A DNA stretch of 64,000 bases from Trichostrongylus colubriformis (lineage: Eukaryota; Nematoda; Chromadorea; Rhabditida; Trichostrongylidae), in contig OZ022256.1 of the NCBI GenBank assembly GCA_963978905.1, positions 7,795,501 to 7,859,500 on the forward strand, written 5' to 3'. Positions 1 through 9,055 of this stretch are shown piece after piece. The notes beneath the pieces were generated by a model. The model saw only the letters and a list, made by a program, of their open reading frames with translations, was not told the origin of the DNA and ran no database searches. The position numbers and the translations under genes are program-made. Numbering within the stretch: position 1 is the first letter of the stretch; the number at the start of each line of letters is the position of its first letter.

Positions 1-39
1 GCATGAAAGTTGGAGCTTATTGTTAGTTCACTGGAAAGA

Positions 40-290
40 CTAGACAGAACGGGCGTGTACCCTTACGTCAGGATTTCGCACGACGACGAGCAGCGTGCGA
101 CGCAGTGTGTGCGAGCTATGCGCGTCGCGGTAGTTGGGTCTTAGAACGATTGAGCGGTAACGCTAGAGGCGTGACACGAGTTGACTTGTAATCGTTTCGG
201 GACCAAACCATGGCTCCATTAGCTCGTCCGCAATGCTTCGCTTGCGACATGCCGCGGTGGGAAACCCTAACATAAGGGTCCACACCCAGG
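40..290. mobile_element. MITE family A, palindromic copy
   Basis: Left end gtgtacccttacgtcaggat and right end gcatgccgcggtgggaaaccctaacataagggt-type sequence are imperfect inverted repeats. The middle carries ggttgggtc / gtaatcgtttcggg mirror segments shared with 18686-18908. The rest of 290-763 shows nothing I can name apart from the downstream region of eif-3.M. Confidence 0.65.
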
Positions 291-763
291 CAGAACTAAC
301 AAACCACACAGCAGGGAGTTGTAATGACGTGGACGATTTCCTCGGAAATGCGCTGTACCGCGAAATGCGGTTAAGCAAGTCTTTACTTATACTCGTTATT
401 TGATTTTCTGCAACACTCTTGAGCTTCGTGGAATGCCACACGTTAACTATTCACCACTGACTGCAACTAGCCGTTACTACTATCTACCGTATACCACACG
501 GGAAGACTTACAATAACGATTTATGAAACAACTATTCAACAATTACAGAACCAACAGACATCGACAACACATTCTGGAAAGAACCGGAAAACTTTATAAA
601 AATCCCTTCCATCAGAAAACTGCTCTTTCAAAAGTTTCGAAAAACTTGAACAGTTTCTATGAAACTCTCATAAAGGTCATAACAACAGAACATCAGCTAA
701 CCACCATCACTCTAAAACGGCAGTTGAACATCCAAATAGCAACAGAAATAGAGCCAAAAGTAC

Positions 764-2827
764 TTATGCGATACTATCGATGTGCTGGTTGATACTGTGA
801 ATGTTGGCGTGTGACTGCTTCAAGTTGTTCACCAATGTCTGCAGTCGTTTCTATAACGAAAACAAATCGTTAATAGAGCCAGTGACCAGCGAATGGAAGG
901 TAATCAAAGGAAATCACAAAGACATCAGCAAACTAAACCTAATTGTAAATGCATTTCCACTAACCTGCAACAATTGCCACTGTTCACGTCCAAATTGGCG
1001 ATGCTGGAAAGAGCTGACCACCAACGTACGGGTCATTTCGTTTAGTTTGCCCTGATGAAATAAGAGATCAGCAATAAAAGATCATACAATACGCAAAGCC
1101 TTCACTTACAGTTATCATTAACATACAATTGATGGCCGGCGTCGCGACGCCGCATCGCCTCCCCCAACGCGCCCACACAATTAACTCACCGAGATGGCAT
1201 TCACTTGAATAGCATCGATAATAAATTCTTCCAAGTGATCATCCGGTGACAAATCTAACTCTTCCGCAAGGGTATCAAGATGTATGACCTGAAGCATGCC
1301 AACCAACTTTGAATGAGTTCGGAAACAGTGGGTACGGAAACATACATTATTATTTTCTGCAATACTCATCAAGGTTAGAAGTCGGATCTTCTTCAACAGT
1401 ACAGCTTCCTCAACCTGAAAAAAAACGCTGACATTTTCAAATATTTTCATCCATTACTCAACCTCACAAACGCCTAATTTTATACGTTACCTTGAGTTTA
1501 TCGCCTACAAATTCAGGGTGGGCCTGGACGAAGGAGCGGTAGTCCTTCAGCGTTCCGGAGATAAACAATTCAAGAGCTGAGTACATCAATGGATCGGACT
1601 AGAAAGATAATTTATGACCTGATACGAGCTTGAAGAAACTTCTCAGGCAGATAAGTAGGTACCTTTTGTAAAGCTTTTACAGCACAGAGGCGTTGGAGGT
1701 GATCGAATGAAAACGATTTTGGATCCACAACAGCAGTTCGTACACATTCGATAGCGTCTTCTCGAGCAAGTGCTGCATCTTTCTCCGTGTAGGTACCCAG
1801 GAGCATGATCATAACCTGGATATACCCATTGAGAAAATATAGAATCCGAAGAATTCAGTTCTTACTTTAGCTGCCTGATCTGCTTTTTGATCTTCCAGCA
1901 GACCAACATGAACGAGACGAAGGATATCACGCTGACCATCTACGGCCGTTCCCCATTGCTTAAACTGCTTTTGCAAATTTTCCGTTGAGCAGTCGAGCTC
2001 GCCAATCATACGAGCTTCAGAGCACATGGCAACAAGAGCACGGTATAGCACCTCCTGCAATCGCACATATTTGACGCAAAGACAAACAAAAAACTCCTCG
2101 TCTAAAAAACAACCCGAAAATCTGGAACCTATTTCCCACTGAAATCCGATACACAACTCTCAAATACATTTTCGAAAAAAAATGGATATTCCAAAAACCC
2201 CCACCATTTTGAAGCGTTCGCATGCAGAACAAGAACAAAAAATGGGGAAATTCGGTCACCTGAATCTTAGGATGCGCGACAAATCCTCGGAACAAGTTCG
2301 ACAAAACATGGACTGCGTGACCTGCCTGGAACAGAGAACGTTAACCCGCTTAATGTTTACGGATAACTCCAAAGGAATAATTACGTTGCTATTCCATCCA
2401 AGTCCCTTGAAATGAGCAGGAGTTACCGCTTTACAGAATGCATTGACCACAGTCAACGCTTTGTCGGCTGGCACCAAAACCATAAGCGAACAGAGAGAGT
2501 TGAGAATAAAATCAACCTGAAAGTAGATTAGAATTATACAAATTTATGGAAAGGAAGGTGCACGATCCTGAAGCTATTTACCTCCACTGGATGGGGACAA
2601 GCACCCATTACCGTGAGTTGGGAACAGATGTCAATTAAATTTTCAGACACATCAGGCGGTCCTGAAAACATACCATGGATCACATGAAAATCTTGATTAT
2701 TAGAAGGCTTCTCACCTTTGGGATCCAGTTTGGCCTTGCCAACATTGTTAAGGTATTCGCGGAGCTGTTGAAGCTGCTCACCGTCGTCTACGAAGGCGAA
2801 CACGGGAAGAATCTTATGATCCGCCAT
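764..2827 (-). CDS. eif-3.M: eukaryotic translation initiation factor 3 subunit M (eIF3m; PCI-domain protein)
   Basis: Subunit of the eIF3 complex, which scaffolds 43S preinitiation complexes in the cytoplasm; in C. elegans the orthologue CIF-1 is also shared with the COP9 signalosome. Ten exons on the minus strand: 2582-2827, 2385-2516, 2260-2325, 1866-2054, 1663-1815, 1491-1598, 1346-1414, 1190-1288, 965-1051, 764-850. All junctions are GT-AG and every exon is phase 0, giving 411 aa with one open frame. Family landmarks are [49 protein letters not shown] and the PCI tail [10 protein letters not shown] followed by a short helical end. Length fits the family (about 375-390 aa in animals). The start is the first ATG of the conserved N-terminal exon. 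It is the downstream-most gene of the yars-2 / SDHAF1-like / eif-3.M array. Identity is secure from several family blocks; exact exon edges are inferred. Confidence 0.93.
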
Positions 2828-3451
2828 CGTTCTCCTTTAATCCATGATTTAAAATGGGATTATTGCCCAACTTTACGTAGAATAAAACGGAATTCAAGCA
2901 CGGCAAAAACACTAATATATTAGGAAACATAACTGCAAATTTTTTTAGTTCTTGTCTATGAACAAAAGTATGATATGAAGATTGAAAGGCGTAAAATAAG
3001 CTGGAGAAGGGAATGAAAGGCATAGAATAGGCAAGAAAAAGCGAACTGCTAAGTGAGAAAAGTGCAGAGTTTCTTGAAATCTCAAAGTTGAAAGACTACA
3101 AGAAAACTAGTTAGAAACCCCAAGTCATGAGCTCTGAAACTTAGGTGCTTGAGGACTGAACTCATTTCTAGGAAGATTAAAAGGATGAATGCCTATCCCA
3201 GCGATGTATTGAAGGTGGATTACATCAGTATGTAATAGTATCACGTGGCCGACAGGCCTTTTAGAGCAGGTAAAGAGAAAAATAAAGAGAAAAGGGAGAA
3301 GACGAGGAGTAAAACACGAGAATAAACGATAACTGAACAGCAAAGAAGACATGAAACCTGACTAATGCTATTACTACACTTTCTAATCGGCTATGTCTCC
3401 GTCATTTGAAATAAACAGGAACATGACTGCTAGGCATGCAGGTCTAATAGG

Positions 3452-3770
3452 CTACATCATAGACAAAGACATAATCCAACATGAAATAAGTCGGACCTGT
3501 TTTCGTTTTATGGTGATATTTCCGATGGATGTGACACTTCCTGTTTTGAGCTGCTTCAACTGATTATTCGCTCTTCGCAAATTGTGCTCAATCAGAAGAA
3601 TATCAGACGGATGGTAACGTTTTGCAGCTTCACGAAATTCAGTCTGCACTTGCTGACGAACAGATTGATCAAGTGGACGGGCTGCACGTAGAAAGTCGCG
3701 ATACGTTTTAAGCACAAGAAGCTGCAGTTTAGAGTGAGCTCGCCAGCACTCATGTATTCGGCGCAACCGC
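3452..3770 (-). CDS. SDHAF1-like LYR-motif protein (succinate dehydrogenase assembly factor), 5' end unresolved
   Basis: One open exon preceded by a good acceptor (ttaattcag, next base 3770). It reads LQLLVLKTYRDFLRAAR, then VRAEF-like and YHPSDILLIEHNLRR segments, then QLKQLKTGSVTSIG. This order matches SDHAF1 of the Complex1_LYR family, the mitochondrial chaperone that helps load Fe-S clusters into succinate dehydrogenase subunit B. The LYR triplet appears here as TYR. The exon has no in-frame ATG before the motif, so an upstream initiator exon ending in phase 2 is needed. One candidate begins with an ATG near 3940, but I could not confirm it. A GT at the KRKQ codons could also be a donor, so the last ~20 residues are uncertain. 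It lies between yars-2 and eif-3.M on the same strand, about 700 and 620 bp away, as expected for a middle operon gene. Confidence 0.68.
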
Positions 3771-3888
3771 CTGAATTAAAACAAAGAGATCTCACTGTGT
3801 AAGATTGCTAGCTGAACAAGACAAGGTCCGACAGACGCAAATGGCCCTGTATGGTCGCTCTAATGAACTTGCACCAAATCTTGCATTA

Positions 3889-4270
3889 CTATGGCCTCGT
3901 GGAGGGGTAGTGGCACTCAAGTATCCGCAAGTTTTCGCGCATAAAGAGGTGGAAGAACAGCTGTGAGAAAATTTCCAAAGCATAAATACGGCAATTCATA
4001 GAAAAACCCAGAAAAGCAAATAGAAGCCAGAAGAAAAAAACCGATGCTCGGGACACACAACCAGAATATGCTGTATACATACATACAAGGAACACAAAAA
4101 TATTCCAAAGTACTGCGACGATAAAACGCCTTTGGGCCCTAACACTGATATTATTCAAAAAATTTATTCTCAATTGGAAATAAACGAAAACAAGACCCGT
4201 ATATATTGAGCTAAGAAGCGGTAAGCAAAGTGTGAAAACTATCAAGAGAGGAACCAGTAAAAACCGGTAG
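3889..4270 (-). CDS. hydrophobic open reading frame, possible receptor-like membrane protein fragment
   Basis: An uninterrupted minus-strand frame of about 125 codons ending at a stop at 3889. It shows three strongly hydrophobic stretches: one around the LLIVFTLCLPLLSSIYTGLV region, one around FIVAVLWNIFVFLVCMYTAY, and one around FFFWLLFAFLGF. A charged tail follows. The pattern resembles the last three helices of a nematode serpentine chemoreceptor, but I cannot assign it to a named sr family. It has no clear ATG or upstream exon and sits in the ~700 bp spacer between yars-2 and the SDHAF1-like gene. It may be a relic, an unannotated small gene, or chance openness of AT-rich DNA. Confidence 0.25.
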
Positions 4271-4464
4271 TATCATACACCGGTAAATAAATAATTCACC
4301 ATTCTGAGATAGATCTGCGTAAGATGAACAACCATCAACAGATAAATCTATCATGGGTAAGCAACACAACAAAAACTAAAAACAACTGGAAACTTATCAA
4401 TTCGACTAAATCTCAATGATATTCTTCCATTTGGAGCATCATTCCACAGACATTGGGCTTAGGC

Positions 4465-7400
4465 TTATACCCATTGCACCAGTTGATACTTGCGCTTACC
4501 CCAACATATCAGTGTGAGATCGTTTGCATTTGGAAGAACTATCCGTTCAAAAACGAGTGGCGTGGTGTTGTCAATTATCTGGAAAACTTTTTTCGGTGAA
4601 ACATAAATCTAATTGAAAAACTGCAATCGATGAGACCTTTTCTCCGTTGACTTTGAAGGCTCCCTTCGTCATCAAAGCAGATCCCTTGATACTGTCTGTT
4701 CTAGTTCGGTCGGCCAGATCACCCATTGTGCCAACTTCACTGCGAGCCACTTTTATCGTATTACCGAATAACGTTACGAGTTCGGTTCTGCTAAGTGAAC
4801 GGACATCCGTCATTGAGCCTTGAAGAAATGAACTATGTGAAAACATCTTGAAATTCAATTCTGCCAAAGGTGGGGAGTTTGCGAAGTTGCCAAGTTTGCG
4901 AAAAACTGTGGCTTTCCTAAAGCTTCTACAGATAAACATATAACAAACAGAGTCAGAGACAGTAAACCGACAAAAAATGAAATCGATTGCTGCCTCCTAT
5001 AATCACACTTTAGGAGCTGGACTAAGACTCACCTTGGAAAAGAGCCCTAGAACACCGTTGAGCAGTGCACAATCCTTCGTTTCCGTGCACGATCTGTGTG
5101 AGCTCAATGGCGAGAGCATCCTGTGCAATCCATTTCCCCAAATTTGAACGATGTTCTTGAATTTTCGACAACACATCTTCCCACGGAGCCAAACTGAAAC
5201 GGAACGTGGATGCTGGATTTGAGAAGTGAAATATCTAGTGGAACAATAGTTGACAGAATGTTATCACCTATACAGCTTGTACATTTGCTCTGCCTCTGTG
5301 TCATGGAGTTGACGAAGAAACTGATAAAAGTGAAAGGGCGATGTTAGCTCTGCACTAAGCCACACATCTCCTCCACCAACTGATTTCCCTAGTTTATTCC
5401 CAGCGCTATCCGTCACCAACGGCAAGCAAACGCCTGAACGACTTTTCCAAATATCAGGAAGCTTTTTTTTGCAATAAAATTCCAAGAAAAACTCAGACAA
5501 AACTCAAAAAGATAGTGCATACCAGCTGCAAATTTTTCGCCGCACGTCCTCTTAATGTAGTGAGCACCAATATTCAGGTGACCTAACTGATCAGAGCCAC
5601 CGATCTGAAAAGAACCAAACAAATCAAAGCATTGGCGTGCTCCAAAACTGAGTGTATTATAAAGGGAGAATTCTATATACGATGCAGCCGCTTCTGATAT
5701 TTTTTCTTCATTCTTTTCACATTTTATTCTCCGTACTCTCCTACTCGGGGCGGAGGTGGTGTAGTGACAGGTGGCGCACTCACCACTCTCATGGTGCAGG
5801 GATCAAATCTCGCATCAACGCCCGCCCAGGCCAACCAAGCTTTCCATCTCTCCGGGGTCGGTAAATTGGTACCGGACTCGTCTGGGAGGATAAAAGCACT
5901 GACTTGAACATCAGCTGGCCACCGCAAGTCATTGTATAGGCCACATCACATTCACCAGCCATCACGATTCTGAATGGAACTAGATTGTGCAGCGCATCCC
6001 ACAGAAGGGATTGATTAACGTCAAAAACTTTATCCTTTAACTTTAACTCTCCTACTCAACACACACTACAGCGCCCCATCTTGTTCCACTCTTTTACCAC
6101 TCGGAACTCGACTTGAGGGTTCTGTTATAAGTCCCAGCTAAAAGAGAAGAGGAAGAAATAGAGATGATGAGCAGATCACATGAACCGACCGTAGAAGCTG
6201 AATACTTCACCTGTGCAACACATACGTGGGTTTTCCCAACCCCATTTGATCTATTTTAGAAGCTCTATGAAGAACCTGAAACCTGCAGTCATATTTCTTC
6301 AACAACATCGCCCAATCGTAAGCCTGCATTGTCTGGTAGCTGAATTCCGTGAACGAGATGCCACTGCCCTCTAAGCGAGCTCTTACAGCTCCCATACGAA
6401 GCATTTCTCCAACGCGTAACTGCTTACAATTTCTCAAGTAATCCACCATGGGCATCTGGAAGAATGCTAATGGATTTTGAACGGAAACAAAAACGTGGGA
6501 AACGTGGCAATAAGCAATGCAGAAAGATACATGCCTCTTTGAACCACTCATTATTATCCACCACAGTGATTTCCTCTTTCAGCACATTATTTCCAATGCT
6601 TTTCAACTGAGCAGTGATTGTCTTTGCATTTTCCATCAATATGTCCTTGTCTTGGGTCTCACGCTCTGAAATCTATCGAGCTCACCCACGCAAAGAAGGA
6701 ATAGTTGGAAAACCAATGCAGAAAAATAGCTCACCAACCAGCGGACCTCCCACTCGGGTCACCGATCAGTGCTGTAGCACCTCCAACAACAGCAATAGGT
6801 CGTACACCGAACTGCGCACTTCGCAGGAGATTAACGACAATTAATAAGTTGCCAATGTGCAGGCTTTTAGCGGTAGGATCAAATCCGGCATACGCAACAG
6901 GAGGCAATGCTCTGAAATCAAGCGAGTGCTGTACGATAGAAAAAAAAACAAAAGGCTTACTCTACGATAACCAGATACCTCGTTTTACCTTCTTCGACAG
7001 TAGGCGTCACGGAGTATCACGGCGCTACGCCTGCTCAAATCCATACCCATTTGAGTCCCCTTTCTGGTCAACTGAGCAAAATGGATGGCGTCAGAGTGGG
7101 TTCAAGCAGGTGTAGCGCCGTGATAGTGCACCACGGCGGCGAAAAAAGGTTCAGCCTGGTTAGTTACACAAGGATTTACTCTTTCAAGGAGGTAAGTTGA
7201 CTTACTGGTCAACGCGGAGTGTGTCTTTGAGGGTTTTCGGGTCAGTGTGAAAAAGGAGGCAGTATGTATAATATGACATAATTTTGTATAATGCGTACTT
7301 TTACCGCAGACACAACTAACGCCATCGCAGAAACGATGTAACACTTAATTCGAACGGCACGGTTGACAATGACGGTTTTTGTAGAGGGTGATCCGAATCT

Positions 7401-8406
7401 TAAGATAGGCTTAAAGAAGGAAAGGAGCTTATGGGTAGGTTTCAATGCGCAGGTGTTGAACCATAAGGTGTTCCGGTGTTCAGTTTCCCTCGTTAACGTC
7501 AGGTTTGGTTCACATTTTCTCAGCTTATAACGGCTTTTTTATATCATAAGAAAATTTTCTCCGAATATAATCCAACAACAGAGGTGAAAGTCGATTATTT
7601 TCACAACGCTGCCTTCCACGCAAAAACACGTAGCTAATCGAAAAATGGAGGCGCATGGTTGTTCACGCCATCTCCTCTCACAGGATGCACGCTGTTGAAT
7701 TGTATAAGAGTAGTTGTTGAACGTACAATAGATCTCCTTTGAAATCGGTATCGAGATTTGATGGATAAGACATCTGTACCAAGCCTCGAGTTTTCAGCTC
7801 CGAAAAATAATTGGCTATAGGTGAGCAACTGAAAACACACACTAAACACATGAAGAAATTACAGTTAGAAAGGTACCACATTAATATGGAAGTCGGGTCG
7901 ATTAAAGTCGGGGAATTTTCACCGCCATCAAGCTTCTTTCCCTCTCTAGCTTAGGATAAACCAGATGCTTTTTCATGTAGGAGGAGGGGATATGAATCTT
8001 AGCCTAAGCCTAGGTAGGGAAAGAGCTTCAATGTCGGTGAGAATTCACGTCTCCCCCTAACTTTAATTGATCCTAGACGTCATACACCATGGTAACCATC
8101 TAAAAAACCACACCAACATATTCAAAGTTTCACCTTAAAGTCGAAGTTGACAATTGCTTACACAAGTGACGAAATCTCATCACACTACACCTTTGTGAAA
8201 CACCATCAACTCGACGGAACTGTGACAATGCCGACATTTCTAAAGAAAACGACCATCATCGAACTGGAACTTAACGAAATTTAGAAAACAAAGAGAAACA
8301 AGTAGCAACCTACACAATACTGTGAGGTCAACCAAATGCGCGATACCGTTGACCCAATGACAAGAAAACCGCAACGCTGCGGCCAGCTACGTCGAGAGAA
8401 TGCCAT
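4465..8406 (-). CDS. yars-2: mitochondrial tyrosyl-tRNA synthetase (class I aaRS)
   Basis: Charges mitochondrial tRNA-Tyr. Ten exons: 8310-8406, 7691-7814, 6739-6911, 6535-6665, 6276-6455, 5523-5604, 5268-5433, 5033-5193, 4637-4818, 4465-4578. Phases agree throughout and give 469 aa, against about 477 in human YARS2. Landmarks in order: basic leader [13 protein letters not shown] (mitochondrial targeting, inferred), [15 protein letters not shown] (HIGH-type signature), [18 protein letters not shown], tyrosine-pocket segment [28 protein letters not shown] (KMSKS-type loop), and an S4-like C-terminal domain ending [15 protein letters not shown]. Exon 1 is the least certain, because its donor (G, then gttgct) is weak. 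Intron 4 uses a GC donor (gcatgt). The intron after exon 5 holds an antisense SINE, and introns 1 and 2 hold MITEs. It lies head-to-head with naf-1. Confidence 0.92.
5745..6045 (+). mobile_element. tRNA-like SINE, full-length copy
   Basis: Head resembles a tRNA: a GGGCGG start pairs with CCGCCC about 75 nt later, an A-box-like TGGTGTAGTGACAGGTGGC is followed by an anticodon-arm-like hairpin (CACCA ... TGGTG), and a B-box-like GGATCAAATC lies in the T-arm position. The body ends with CCCACAGAAGGGATTGA and a T/A-rich tail. It lies in a yars-2 intron, antisense to the gene. Related copies: 13595-13860, 31880-32160, 34880-35165 and a 3' fragment near 37440. Confidence 0.72.
7000..7300. mobile_element. 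MITE family B copy
   Basis: Inverted segments tatcacggcgctacgcctgc and gcaggtgtagcgccgtgata, followed by a stretch ending in the aaggaggtaagttgactta motif. The same arrangement recurs at 39990-40270 and 46640-46900. It sits in yars-2 intron 2. Confidence 0.65.
7815..8309. other. yars-2 intron 1 with a MITE-I copy
   Basis: Non-coding. About 195 bp of it (7880-8075) is a palindromic repeat related to 8676-8884. The rest shows nothing recognisable. Confidence 0.5.
7880..8075. mobile_element. MITE family I, copy 1
   Basis: Inverted ends gggtcgattaaagtcgggg and ccctaactttaattgatcc, with internal tagcctaagcctag. It is similar along its length to 8676-8884 and lies in yars-2 intron 1. Confidence 0.7.
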
Positions 8407-8675
8407 TTTGCACACAATCAAGAGGAGAGTCGTAGAGATTTTCCGCTCCTTTAACTTGCATTGGAGCAGACTTTTAATTGCTTCAAAAGGCAGGAGCTTC
8501 AGATGTTTTTTTTACTATTTACTATGTTATAATCATTTGCTGTGTTCATGTCTGCTGTTTATCATCCCTTGTCTGATGTCGTGGTGCTGCTCTTGTAAGG
8601 ACCTGGGTGTTGTGCAAGGAAAAGTTCAGTATTTCGACGCCGGTATTTCCTTGCAAAATGTGATACTTTCCGGGT

Positions 8676-8884
8676 CAAATAAAGTCCGGGGGGGACGCAA
8701 CTTTCCACCAACGTCTAAGCTCCTTACCCTTCCTAGGCATAGGCTAAAATGGATATCCCTTCCTCCCACATGAAAAAGCATCTCTCAAAGCATAGGTTTC
8801 ATCTGCTTTAGCCTAAGCCTAGAGAGGGAAAGCTTTGACGTGGGTGAAATTTTGCGTCTCCCCCCCCGACTTTATTTGACCCTA
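8676..8884. mobile_element. MITE family I, copy 2 (palindromic)
   Basis: Begins gggtcaaataaagtc followed by a G run and ends with the reverse complement (C run, gactttatttgaccc). The centre holds the mirrored motif cctaggcataggct / agcctaagccta. It occupies the shared upstream region between yars-2 and naf-1. A diverged relative lies at 7880-8075. Confidence 0.75.
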
Positions 8885-9055
8885 CTTTCCTTTACACATC
8901 GTTTAGTTCATTTAATCGTGATGTTATAATCAAATCTATGAAATCCTCGTTTGCGAGTTTTCAAATGTTGCTACGGCTTGTTTACTTCATGTGCAGTAAC
9001 TTATGCAGTAACTTTTTCTTTTACATAGCTATACAACATCTCGTTGATCATTTAG

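Noticed and set aside
163..441. 92-codon minus-strand frame
   Set aside because: Overlaps the MITE-A palindrome, has no family features and lies past the end of eif-3.M.
523..1055. Two plus-strand frames
   Set aside because: They are the antisense of the last two eif-3.M exons, which match the family on the minus strand.
8336..8773. 145-codon plus-strand frame
   Set aside because: Its first part is antisense to yars-2 exon 1 and its end runs into MITE-I; no family features.
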